17,688 bases of DNA. Source: an uncultured Clostridia bacterium (GTDB lineage Bacteria; Bacillota; Clostridia; Peptostreptococcales; Anaerovoracaceae). The position numbers and the translations under genes were made by a program. Position 1 is the stretch's first letter. Each line of letters opens with the position of its first letter. The DNA lies in NCBI GenBank assembly GCA_934277495.1, contig CAKQUI010000039.1, positions 1 to 17,688 on the forward strand, written 5' to 3'. Under the pieces are notes generated by a model, which was not told the DNA's origin, searched no databases, and was given only the letters and a program-made list of their open reading frames with translations. This document shows, in pieces, positions 1 to 7,018 of the stretch.

Positions 1-1276
1 AGTGCGGATAATGTTCCTCAAGGCATGCTGCAAGACGAAGAAGTTCGTTCGTATCTTCACCGCTGAAGGATACTATCTTCTTCACTACCGGAGTAGCTTT
101 GGTTATAGTGCCGGTCTTGTCGAACACTATAGTGTCTGCCTCTGCCACGGATTCAAGGAATTTGCCTCCCTTGATGGATATCCTGCGGCTGCTGCCTTCA
201 CGTATCGCAGACAGTACAGCTATAGGCATCGAAAGTTTCAGTGCACATGAGAAGTCCACCATCAGTACTGCCAGAGCCTTGGTAACGTTCCTTGTGAGCA
301 GGTAGACAAGACCTGTTGCTCCCAGTGTATAAGGCACCAGCCTGTCTGCCAGATGCGACGCTTTATCCTCGGCTGTAGACTTGAGTTTCTCCGACTCTTC
401 TATCATCCTCACGATACGGTCGTATCTGCCGCTGCCGAATCCCTTGTCGGCACGCACTATACATTCGCCTTCTTCGACTACCGTGCCGGCATACACATAG
501 CCGCCCTCCTCCTTGAGTACAGGCAGGCTTTCGCCGGTCATGGATGCCTGGTTGACTGTCATCTCACCTGAGATCACTTTGCCGTCCAGTGGTATCATGT
601 TTCCTGTCCTGACGATGAATTCATCGCCGACATTTATGTCGCTCACCGGTACAAGGCTTTCCTGTCCGTTTTCGTGCTTCCACACCTTGTCCACATTGAG
701 AGCCATGGTGCTTGCCAGGTCTGCCACGGATTTCTTTCTTGTCCAGTCTTCCATTATCTCTCCGATGTTGAGCAGGAACATTATCGATGATGCTGTTCCG
801 AAATCTCCTCTTATCAGAGAAACGGCAATGGCCGTGGCATCCAGTACAGGTACTTCTATCCTGCCGTCCGCAAGACACGCCAGTCCGGATCTGAGGTATT
901 TTATCGATCTGTATATCGACAGTATCTTCCTTACAGGCATCGGTACCACAAGTTTGTTTATGATACGTCTGGCTATACAGAAGAACAGTCTGTCTTCAAA
1001 TTCCCGGTTCAGTGCTCTTGATGTATGATCAGGGACCAGCTCTGCCGCACGCTCGTCAGTAAATGAAAAATGCGCGAGAGCTTCTGTTATGACGCTGCGG
1101 TCCGATCTGAAGAATATCACCGCATCACATGTTCTGTCATAGACCTTTACGTCATATACTCCGGGAACTGCTTTCATATAGTATTCCAGGATGTCCGCCT
1201 CTCTTAGGGTCATCCTGCTTTTTTCCGCATGTATCCTGAGACGACCTGCGGACTCATGCATTATCCTGCATTTCAT
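1..1276 (-). CDS. P1B-type (heavy-metal) ATPase, C-terminal part beyond window
   Basis: The minus frame is open from ATG at 1276 to the left edge, about 425 codons; the ATP-binding lobe is outside. Visible in order are an N-terminal region starting MKCRIMHESAGRLRIH with a degenerate HMA-like fold (ADILEYYMKAVPGVYDVKVYD), the actuator motif MTGESLP, a membrane helix with DFSCALKLSMP, the phosphorylation motif DKTGTIT, and EEHYPH at the edge. These are P1B-ATPase landmarks, so the protein should use ATP to move a metal ion across the membrane. The metal site reads Ser-Cys-Ala rather than the usual Cys-Pro-x, so the substrate cannot be predicted. The start lies 2 nt after the DUF6110 stop; an AGGAG sits 13 nt upstream. 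The initiation context MKCxIxHExxGRxR fits my memory of proteins with the HMA_2 type N-terminus. Confidence 0.9.
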   Translation of the reverse strand, partial: MKCRIMHESAGRLRIHAEKSRMTLREADILEYYMKAVPGVYDVKVYDRTCDAVIFFRSDRSVITEALAHFSFTDERAAELVPDHTSRALNREFEDRLFFCIARRIINKLVVPMPVRKILSIYRSIKYLRSGLACLADGRIEVPVLDATAIAVSLIRGDFGTASSIMFLLNIGEIMEDWTRKKSVADLASTMALNVDKVWKHENGQESLVPVSDINVGDEFIVRTGNMIPLDGKVISGEMTVNQASMTGESLPVLKEEGGYVYAGTVVEEGECIVRADKGFGSGRYDRIVRMIEESEKLKSTAEDKASHLADRLVPYTLGATGLVYLLTRNVTKALAVLMVDFSCALKLSMPIAVLSAIREGSSRRISIKGGKFLESVAEADTIVFDKTGTITKATPVVKKIVSFSGEDTNELLRLAACLEEHYPH

Positions 1277-1278
1277 GA

Positions 1279-1542
1279 TTAAACAGTTTCTCCTGCTGCG
1301 TCTTCGATTATTTCTTCAGCTGCGGCACGCTCTTCGTTTATCTTCTTTGAGTCTTCCAGGATATCGTCAGCATTCTCTTTGATCTTTGTTGCTGCACCCA
1401 TCACTGCATCCTTTGCACGAAGAACTGCTGCTGTTGTGTGTGTATAAGCCTTTTTTGCATCCTTGCTTGAGAGGATCTTTATTCCTGCTGTACCGAACAG
1501 TACTCCGCCTGCGAATAAACCTAACTGTGCTAATGATTTCAT
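1279..1542 (-). CDS. DUF6110 family small membrane-associated protein
   Basis: This is an 87-residue protein starting MKSLAQLGLFAGG. It has one N-terminal hydrophobic, glycine-rich segment (about residues 6-22, LFAGGVLFGTAGIKIL), then SSKDAKKAY and a long charged helical tail rich in Lys, Glu and Asp. I recognise the pattern as DUF6110, a family of unknown function that in Clostridia commonly sits directly before a P1B-type ATPase, as here. I chose ATG 1542 over an in-frame ATG at 1566 because a perfect GGAGG lies 8 nt upstream at 1551-1555. It probably anchors in the membrane and may assist the pump, but that role is inferred only from gene order. Confidence 0.8.
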   Translation of the reverse strand: MKSLAQLGLFAGGVLFGTAGIKILSSKDAKKAYTHTTAAVLRAKDAVMGAATKIKENADDILEDSKKINEERAAAEEIIEDAAGETV

Positions 1543-1599
1543 AGTATCTACCTCCGTTTTCTGCATTGATCAGTGTGTTTGTTTTACGTTTAAAGTGGA

Positions 1600-2580
1600 T
1601 TATACTCCGGTTATTTTTGACTTTTCAACTCCATTCGGACATTTTTTCGAATGTTTTTTGATACGGTATTCATGAGGCGACATTCCCATCACTGTCCTGA
1701 ATGCACTGGCGAATTTGCTGGCGTTCTCGTAGCCGTATTCTCCTGCTATCTCCAGTATCGTGCTCTGCGTGCCTGTCAGCATCGCTGCCGCTGACTCCAT
1801 TTTGTACGCTCTGATATAGGCGTACATCGACATACCGTAAACTGCCCTGAAGCTGTTCTTTATCTGCGTGCCTGACACATGGAATTTCTCCGCAACCTGA
1901 TCCAGTGTGAGCCTCTTATCCAGATTATCTGTGAGATATCTGCACACTTCCTTGGCAAGAGCCGCATGGGAACCTGATACACGTCTGCCGCTGCTTTCGT
2001 TGCACTCTGTATCCATGGCGCTGAGGAAAAGGAACAGCTCCATTATCTTGACTTTGAAATATCCTTTCCTGATACTTTCCGGTATCGAGTAAAGCTCCGA
2101 GAAAATATGTGCTATGCTTTCTTCGGCACGCACGATGTACCCGCTGGTGTCGCAGCAGAACTTCTGTGCCAGTGCATCCGGGCTGACATTCACATCGTCC
2201 AGAAAACATGAAAGACATTTCGGCGCCCTGTCAAGATCCACTGTCACCGATATCCCTCTGTAATGTCCCGTAGGGAAATATGAATCACAGCCGATGAAAC
2301 TGCTCCTGCTGACCGCCATATCTCCGGAGGCGAGATAACAGAACTCTCCGTCTGTTTCATATTCCACACGTCCCTCGCTGCAGTGGTCTATCTGCAGGAT
2401 ATTGTCTGCCGGCGTACGCTTTATGCTGCAAACATCCGTGTCTATATCGTTGTAGATCAGCTCTATGCCGTCGAACACGCTGTAGGCTGTGATCACCGAG
2501 GTTCCTGTTTCGTCGCATATGCTGGTACATTCCAAAGACTCTGTGTCAAGTGCCGCCGGCTCCATCATCTGCTCTGCCAT
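1600..2580 (-). CDS. AraC family transcriptional regulator
   Basis: This is a 326-residue protein from ATG 2580. The C-terminal 100 residues form the classic AraC/XylS double helix-turn-helix: the first helix pair is in LTLDQVAEKFHVSGTQIKNSF, and the second is the signature ILEIAGEYGYENASKFASAF ending in GMSPHEYR. The N-terminal two thirds is an unassigned sensor-like domain (it includes LQIDHCSEGRVEYE and CYLASGDMAVS), broadly reminiscent of PchR-like regulators. It lies between the HMA protein and DUF6110 genes, so it probably controls this metal-related operon; the ligand is unknown. An upstream ATG at 2616 would overlap the HMA gene by 32 nt; the ATG at 2580 sits 4 nt after that gene's stop and is preferred, although its ribosome binding site is weak and translation may be coupled. 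Confidence 0.85.
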   Translation of the reverse strand: MAEQMMEPAALDTESLECTSICDETGTSVITAYSVFDGIELIYNDIDTDVCSIKRTPADNILQIDHCSEGRVEYETDGEFCYLASGDMAVSRSSFIGCDSYFPTGHYRGISVTVDLDRAPKCLSCFLDDVNVSPDALAQKFCCDTSGYIVRAEESIAHIFSELYSIPESIRKGYFKVKIMELFLFLSAMDTECNESSGRRVSGSHAALAKEVCRYLTDNLDKRLTLDQVAEKFHVSGTQIKNSFRAVYGMSMYAYIRAYKMESAAAMLTGTQSTILEIAGEYGYENASKFASAFRTVMGMSPHEYRIKKHSKKCPNGVEKSKITGV

Positions 2581-2584
2581 GCCG

Positions 2585-2836
2585 CTACTTTCTGCCGAAC
2601 AGGCCTTTTTTCTCATAAGGTTTCGTGCTTACCTCCATCACTGTATATCCTGTTGCCGATATCGTATCGCTGAGGGCTTTCTCATCAAGAGCTTCCTCGG
2701 AGATTATCACAGTCTGTCCCTTGCCGTGAGAGGATTTTACCTTCTTTACATCGAAATTGTCTCTCACTGCATCATTCACATGTGCTTCGCACATACCGCA
2801 TTTCATACCATCGATCTTCAAAGTTGTTTCAAACAT
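2585..2836 (-). CDS. HMA-domain metal-binding protein (CopZ-like)
   Basis: This 83-residue protein is essentially one heavy-metal-associated domain. The metal-binding loop is GMKCGMCEAHV with Cys13 and Cys16, giving MxCxxC, followed by the expected second half (VKKVKSSHGKGQTVIISEE, then LSDTISATGYTV). The tail ends in KKGLFGRK. Proteins of this fold carry soft metal ions, typically Cu(I), to a partner domain of a P-type ATPase. Its ATG lies 1 nt after the permease stop and an AGGAG is about 9 nt upstream. With an AraC regulator and a P1B-type pump downstream, a metallochaperone or metal-sensing role is likely, but the metal is not shown by the sequence. The His after the CxxC region (HV) is common in this small-protein group. 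Confidence 0.85.
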   Translation of the reverse strand: MFETTLKIDGMKCGMCEAHVNDAVRDNFDVKKVKSSHGKGQTVIISEEALDEKALSDTISATGYTVMEVSTKPYEKKGLFGRK

Positions 2837-2837
2837 A

Positions 2838-5123
2838 TCATTCTGCTCCTTTCAGTGCTTCAACCATATCTATCTTCCTGTTCCTGCGTGCCACTATAAG
2901 GCTCACTGCAAGAGATACCCCTAATGTTATCATCATACTTATTATATATGTAGCCGGTGTAATGGAAACTGCCATTTCATACTCTGACGCCAGTTTATCC
3001 AGCAGGTACTGCAGCACCACCTTGCCAAGCGGCAGTCCTATGACGACGCCCACTGCAGTGACCCACATGTTCTGTCCTGTCAGCAGAGCACCTATCTTCC
3101 TGTCTTTGAAACCCACCACCTTGAGGGTAGCCATTTCCCTGTATCTTTCTGTAAAGCTCATGACACCCAGATTGTAAAGGACCACGACGCCGAGGATCAC
3201 TGCGCCACCCATGAGGATGAACACCATCATATCCATGATCTCCATGAAAGTATCGAAAGAGTCCATCACAGCCCTTTTTGACTGTACGCTGGATATGCTG
3301 CCGGTCATCTTCACATCTTTTTTTGCTGTATCTGTGTACACCGAGTCTATCCTGTAGTCTATGCCTTTGCTGTCAGCATATTTTTCGGATATGACGATGT
3401 TTTCCGATACAGACCTCGTGATGCCGCCTACTTTCAGTTTGTACTCCTTGTCAGTACCGTAAGGGCTCACAGTGAAAGTATCGCCTTTTTCAAGGCCGTA
3501 CTCGTCTGCTATCCTGCTGCAGATGAAAGCACCGCCATCATCTATATTTACGTATCCGCCGTCTTTGCCCGGAAAACGCACTTTGTCAGTGCCGTCTTCG
3601 TAAATTTCAAAAGCCTTGGAATCTCCGTCTATCTGTATGCTCAGCGTCGAGCTCCAGTCACCGTCGTATCTGTCTGCGATATCCCTGGCTTTGCTTTCAG
3701 ACACATCGTCTGAAAGATATATATGGGACGAATAGTTCGTAGCTTCATTGTAATAAATGTCCAGGAATGAATCCATCGTATTGCGCATACCAAGCGAGCA
3801 GACTATTATCACTATGCAGCCCAGAGTACCTATGAGGCTCATCAGTGTCCTTGCCTTGTGACGCATGGTGTCACGCAAGTTCCATCTCGTACCGAAACCG
3901 AACTTTTTCCAGAGAGCTGTCCGCTCTATCAGCATCCTCTTCATCTTCTTAGGCACATAAGGTCTCAGTGCATCTGCCGCCGTTCCTTTCAGCATCTGTC
4001 TCACCGACAGATATCCTGTCAGCGTCAGCAGCACCACTATGCCTGCCAGCACCACCCAGCAGAACCATGGTATATGAAGATCCCAGTACGGCATATCGAG
4101 GTATGTCCCCATGCTTCCCTCCGGACTCATTATCATACCTGCAATGAAATATCCCAGCACCATACCTGCTGCAGAACCGGCGATACCTGTCATGGCTGCA
4201 TACGACGTATAATGTCTCAGTATGCGTTTGTCCTTGAAACCCAGTGCCTTGAGCGTCCCTATCTGTATCTTTTCCCTGGCTGCGATACGGTGCATCGTCG
4301 TCACCATTGTCAGTGCTGCGATCAGCAGGAAAAGTACAGGCACTACAGATCCCATGGTCTTGCCTTCTTCAGCTTCGCCGTCAGCCTGAGCATAAGAGCC
4401 GACTTCATCCTTGGACATCACCAGCACCGTGCCTCCCAGTGCATCGTCCACTTCATCCGCTATATCTTTCTTGTCTGCGTCCGATATTATATGGATCTGT
4501 GGATAATACAGATATCCCAGGGCTTTTTTGTACATAGCCGGGGAAATGTATGCGAATCCGTATGTATCATAGTCAGGCATCAGCTGCGATTCGTCTCTTA
4601 CGCATATCATATGCTCCGATGATTTGATGAGACCTGCCACTTTGCCCTTGATCTTTATGTCTTTGTAAACGAGCGTCATGCTGTCGCCGGTCTCTATATC
4701 GTTGGCGGCGGCATATTTGTCCGACAGCCATATACCGTCTTTGCTTTTTTTATCGTAGCTGTCACCGTCATCCATCAGCATGAATCCTGATATGTCAGGA
4801 TCCTCTGTAACAGTCAGTGCCAGCGAATCTCCTCCGCTGCCCTTCACATCTGCCTGGATGCTTACATACCTTGCTGCATCCTCCACATCATCTATATTCT
4901 TTACGTCACGGAGATCATCTTTCGTGAATCCCTCCTCGGATATCACACGATAATCTGCAAAACCTGTCTTTTCAAAAAAGGCGCTGGTGTTTTCTCCGAT
5001 GCTCACCCATTCCATATTGAACCCTACGAACACCCCTGTGCCAAGGGCTATCATGATGAACATCGAGATGAACTGCGCCTTGTAAAGTCTCATGGTCCTC
5101 CATAATTTTCTGTACAGCATCAT
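2838..5123 (-). CDS. ABC transporter permease, two FtsX-like domains
   Basis: This 761-residue integral membrane protein has the layout of long FtsX/MacB-type permeases. TM1 is at about residues 15-36, followed by a soluble region of some 220 residues, then three helices (about 260-375). The second half repeats the plan with a helix near 425-447, a soluble region, and three C-terminal helices ending IVARRNRKIDMVEALKGAE. The KALGFKDKRI and KVVGFKDRKI stretches are the coupling-helix regions seen in FtsX permeases. Such proteins use ATP hydrolysed by a LolD/MacB-like partner to move lipids, peptides or drugs, or to drive mechanotransmission, without classical channel transport. The start ATG at 5123 is 1 nt after the ATPase stop, with its GGAG inside the last codons of that gene, so the two subunits are translationally coupled. 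The substrate is unknown. Confidence 0.93.
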   Translation of the reverse strand: MMLYRKLWRTMRLYKAQFISMFIMIALGTGVFVGFNMEWVSIGENTSAFFEKTGFADYRVISEEGFTKDDLRDVKNIDDVEDAARYVSIQADVKGSGGDSLALTVTEDPDISGFMLMDDGDSYDKKSKDGIWLSDKYAAANDIETGDSMTLVYKDIKIKGKVAGLIKSSEHMICVRDESQLMPDYDTYGFAYISPAMYKKALGYLYYPQIHIISDADKKDIADEVDDALGGTVLVMSKDEVGSYAQADGEAEEGKTMGSVVPVLFLLIAALTMVTTMHRIAAREKIQIGTLKALGFKDKRILRHYTSYAAMTGIAGSAAGMVLGYFIAGMIMSPEGSMGTYLDMPYWDLHIPWFCWVVLAGIVVLLTLTGYLSVRQMLKGTAADALRPYVPKKMKRMLIERTALWKKFGFGTRWNLRDTMRHKARTLMSLIGTLGCIVIIVCSLGMRNTMDSFLDIYYNEATNYSSHIYLSDDVSESKARDIADRYDGDWSSTLSIQIDGDSKAFEIYEDGTDKVRFPGKDGGYVNIDDGGAFICSRIADEYGLEKGDTFTVSPYGTDKEYKLKVGGITRSVSENIVISEKYADSKGIDYRIDSVYTDTAKKDVKMTGSISSVQSKRAVMDSFDTFMEIMDMMVFILMGGAVILGVVVLYNLGVMSFTERYREMATLKVVGFKDRKIGALLTGQNMWVTAVGVVIGLPLGKVVLQYLLDKLASEYEMAVSITPATYIISMMITLGVSLAVSLIVARRNRKIDMVEALKGAE

Positions 5124-5124
5124 A

Positions 5125-5826
5125 TCACCACTCCACTTCGTCAGCGCTCACAGGATCGGTCTGTATCTCGCAGGACTGTATTTTACCGCTCCTGACATGG
5201 ACCACCATATCCGCCATCTTTGCAATGTTCTGGTTGTGAGTGACTATGACTATCGTCTTGCCGTGGTTCCTGGCCATATCCAGCAGCATCTTCAGCACCA
5301 TAACGCCTGTTTCCGAATCCAGCGCTCCTGTAGGCTCGTCGCACAGCAGTATGTCTGGGTCTTTCGCTACAGCTCTTGCTATGGAAACTCTCTGCTGCTC
5401 GCCTCCTGAAAGTTCCGACGGGAAATTGTCCATGTGGTCAGCCAGACCGACTTCACTCAGCACCTGCTCCGGCGGAAGGGCGTTCTTCACGATATCGCCC
5501 ACAAGAGCCACGTTCTCTCTGACTGTCAGCGTCGGCACGAGATTGTAGAACTGAAAAACGAAGCCTACTGTCTCTGCACGATATTCAGCAAGTTCATCGC
5601 TTGTCAGTTCCGATATATCTTTTCCTCTGACATATATCTTTCCTGATGTCGGGCTATCCAGTCCTCCCAGCAGATTCAGCAGCGTGCTTTTGCCGGCTCC
5701 GCTGGGTCCCAGCACTACGATGAATTTTCCCTCTTCAAGTTTCAGATCCGCACCGTCAAGCGCTTTCAGCTCATGGTCTCCGTTGGAATACACTCTGGTG
5801 ACATTCCTGAATTCTGCGATGGCCAT
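5125..5826 (-). CDS. ABC transporter ATP-binding protein (LolD/MacB type)
   Basis: This 233-residue ATPase shows every expected motif: Walker [10 protein letters not shown] (residues 40-48), Q-loop in [10 protein letters not shown], signature LSGGEQQRV (138-146), Walker [13 protein letters not shown] (158-169) and the switch histidine in VTHN (196). LSGGEQQRV and EPTGALD are typical of the LolD/MacB/FtsE subfamily that pairs with FtsX-type permeases. The partner permease begins 1 nt after this stop. The start ATG at 5826 has a strong GGGAGGT 4 nt upstream (5831-5837). It is the first gene of the minus-strand run, so the promoter, inverted repeats and structured leader at 5853-6204 probably set expression of all six genes. 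Confidence 0.95.
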   Translation of the reverse strand: MAIAEFRNVTRVYSNGDHELKALDGADLKLEEGKFIVVLGPSGAGKSTLLNLLGGLDSPTSGKIYVRGKDISELTSDELAEYRAETVGFVFQFYNLVPTLTVRENVALVGDIVKNALPPEQVLSEVGLADHMDNFPSELSGGEQQRVSIARAVAKDPDILLCDEPTGALDSETGVMVLKMLLDMARNHGKTIVIVTHNQNIAKMADMVVHVRSGKIQSCEIQTDPVSADEVEW

Positions 5827-5852
5827 AGTTACCTCCCTTGTATCGTCAAGCA

Positions 5853-5876
5853 GGAGACGCCCGAAAAAGCATCTCC
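5853..5876 (-). promoter_or_regulatory. Hairpin just before the ABC operon ribosome binding site
   Basis: In the minus transcript GGAGAUGC (5876-5869) pairs with GCGUCUCC (5860-5853) around an 8-nt loop. One pair is G-U on the minus strand but C-A on the plus strand, which favours the minus-strand RNA. No U-run follows, so it is not a standard terminator. The 3' arm contains CUCC, which could alternatively pair with the GGAG of the ribosome binding site 16 nt downstream, so a translation switch is possible but unproven. Confidence 0.5.
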
Positions 5877-5913
5877 TTTATCAAAATACCTGATTAAAAT
5901 TTTCTGAAGTACA

Positions 5914-6059
5914 GATCACGGCCTTGCTCCGGCTGGAGCGAGGAGTAATGTTTGTGATTTCTGAGGAAGAAATCTGTCGCCCTGTTCAGTGGGCGGAGGA
6001 CGGTCAATACCGCAGGTAAGTGTATGCAGAAAAGCTCCATACCATGCAGGACCGTGATC
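5914..6059 (-). ncRNA. Candidate structured leader RNA, family not recognised
   Basis: A perfect 8-bp closing stem (5914-5921 with 6052-6059), extendable by two more pairs across a single bulge, encloses five local hairpins: 5926-5939, 5956-5974 (7 bp), 5978-5995, 6001-6012 and 6022-6042. So many consecutive helices in an intergenic region suggest a functional RNA, either a riboswitch-like element in the leader of the ABC operon or an independent small RNA. I compared it from memory with T-box, SAM, TPP, lysine, glycine, cobalamin and Mn elements and found no consensus cores. The strand is uncertain: the helix at 5926-5939 gains a G-U pair on the plus strand, whereas the promoter and the hairpin at 5853-5876 favour minus. 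Confidence 0.4.
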
Positions 6060-6090
6060 CGATCAAGCCGCCTGCGACAGCGGCGTTTAA

Positions 6091-6106
6091 TTAGTTATCA
6101 CTAACT
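6091..6106. promoter_or_regulatory. Operator-like inverted repeat, proximal copy
   Basis: TTAGTTATCACTAACT contains AGTTA and TAACT arms around TCAC, and also TTAGT and ACTAA arms around TATC. It has the same half-sites as the copy at 6150-6169 with four bases missing from the middle. It lies next to a TTGACA (minus, 6110-6115) that lacks a convincing -10. It is probably a repressor site, for example of a TetR or MarR type protein, but no such gene is in the window. Confidence 0.5.
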
Positions 6107-6149
6107 CATTGTCAAAAAAGAAAGCAATAACATATATTTGTCACAGCAG

Positions 6150-6169
6150 TTAGTTAATGTTCACTAACT
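6150..6169. promoter_or_regulatory. Operator-like inverted repeat, distal copy at the transcription start
   Basis: AGTTAGT (6148-6154) and ACTAACT (6163-6169) form 7-bp perfect arms with an 8-nt spacer. The predicted +1 of the minus promoter at 6176-6204 falls at about 6169, at the edge of this site, which is where a repressor would block initiation. Its centre is about 61 nt from that of the proximal copy, close to six helical turns, so two bound dimers could lie on nearly the same face. Confidence 0.55.
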
Positions 6170-6175
6170 ACATAT

Positions 6176-6204
6176 ACAATACCCTATACAAATGTGTTTG
6201 TCAA
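6176..6204 (-). promoter_or_regulatory. Promoter of the ABC / HMA / AraC / P1B-ATPase operon
   Basis: On the minus strand there is a perfect -35 TTGACA (6204-6199), a 17-nt spacer and a -10 TATTGT (6181-6176). Transcription would start near 6169 and give a leader of about 340 nt before the ABC ATPase ATG. This is the best housekeeping sigma match in the region. Confidence 0.6.
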
Positions 6205-6281
6205 TAGCTTTTTATCAAAAAACCTATTTATCCGGTATGAATTTTTCCACCGGTTTTACTTTATGCAAAAAGTCATTATCA

Positions 6282-6312
6282 CATTGTATTCGATACAATG
6301 ATGTAGTAAAAT
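6282..6312 (+). promoter_or_regulatory. Nitroreductase promoter overlapped by a palindromic operator
   Basis: CATTGTAT (6282-6289) and ATACAATG (6293-6300) are perfect 8-bp arms around TCG. A promoter with -35 TTGTAT (6284-6289), a 17-nt spacer and -10 TAAAAT (6307-6312) overlaps the palindrome, so a bound dimer would occlude the -35 and spacer. That is the geometry of a redox- or drug-responsive repressor such as MarR or HxlR type; the regulator is not encoded nearby. Confidence 0.55.
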
Positions 6313-6365
6313 CATCTGAGAGAAACGATTCGGGTCCCTGGGCCCGGGAATGGAGGATCAATCAC

Positions 6366-6911
6366 ATGGAAGCAATCAAATGCATCAAAGAAAGACGCAG
6401 CATCCGTAAATTTCAGGACAGGAAAGTCCCTCATGAGGTCATCGACGAGATAATCGATGCAGCAGCCTATGCTCCGTCATGGAAAAACACACAGGTTACA
6501 AGATATATCGTTACAGAAGACCGTGATAAGATGAACAAAATAGCCGATGGCTGCGTACTGGGCTTCGAATATAATATAGATACTATCAGAAGAGCTCCTG
6601 CCCTTGTGATAGTGACTATGATCGAAGGACGTTCAGGTCTCGAGAAAGACGGTTCAGCGTCCACGCCTAAGGGTGCTGACTGGGGCGTGTTCGATACAGG
6701 CATCGCAACACAGACATTCTGCCTGGCTGCCCACGACAAAGGCGTAGGCACTGTCATCATGGGTATCTTCGATGAAAATAAAGTAAGCGAAGTGATACCT
6801 GTTCCGGAAGGCCAGAAAGTGGCAGCCCTCATCGCAATGGGATATCCTGACGAAGAACCAAAGGCACCAAGACGCAAGACAGTTGAAGATCTTGTGACTT
6901 ATCTCGACTGA
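6366..6911 (+). CDS. Nitroreductase family FMN-dependent oxidoreductase
   Basis: This is a 181-residue protein with the nitroreductase fold. The N-terminal KERRSIRKFQDR is the FMN-phosphate binding motif, followed by APSWKNTQ, where the family usually has APS..N(T/S)Q. Later stretches are DTGIATQTFCLAAHDKGVGT and the C-terminal AALIAMGYPDEEP, the conserved glycine-tyrosine-proline region. Such enzymes are cytosolic homodimers that reduce nitro compounds, quinones or flavins with NAD(P)H; the natural substrate cannot be told here. The ATG at 6366 has GGAGG 9 nt upstream (6352-6356); in-frame upstream codons back to 6192 lack this support. A 6-bp GC-rich hairpin (6331-6346) sits just before the ribosome binding site. 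The gene is monocistronic, ending at the terminator at 6955-7015. Confidence 0.93.
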   Translation: MEAIKCIKERRSIRKFQDRKVPHEVIDEIIDAAAYAPSWKNTQVTRYIVTEDRDKMNKIADGCVLGFEYNIDTIRRAPALVIVTMIEGRSGLEKDGSASTPKGADWGVFDTGIATQTFCLAAHDKGVGTVIMGIFDENKVSEVIPVPEGQKVAALIAMGYPDEEPKAPRRKTVEDLVTYLD

Positions 6912-6954
6912 TACGTCCCGCTGTCGTCAGTGGCATCAGTTCAAAAAAACAAAG

Positions 6955-7015
6955 ACAGACCGGAGTTCTGGTATGCTGCCCCTGTGGCAGACGTTTCGCC
7001 TCCGGTCTGTTTTTC
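6955..7015. terminator. Bidirectional terminator between nitroreductase and ppk
   Basis: An 11-bp perfect stem (6955-6965 ACAGACCGGAG with 7000-7010) carries an inner hairpin (CTGCC/GGCAG) in its loop. T runs flank both sides: TTTTT follows on the plus strand, and CTTTG plus seven T follows on the minus strand. It therefore serves both converging genes. Confidence 0.85.
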
Positions 7016-7018
7016 TAT

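Noticed and set aside
5853..5876. Hairpin before the ABC operon as a transcription terminator
   Set aside because: No U run follows on the minus strand, so intrinsic termination is unlikely; treated as a possible translation-control hairpin.
6088..6115. Second minus promoter with TTGACA at 6110-6115
   Set aside because: The -35 is perfect but the best -10 at 16-17 nt spacing (TAATTA or AATTAA) is poor; kept only as a remark on the operator.
6192..6365. N-terminal extension of the nitroreductase frame
   Set aside because: Covers the promoter and palindrome, has no ribosome binding site, and the family N-terminus begins at MEAIKCIKERRS.
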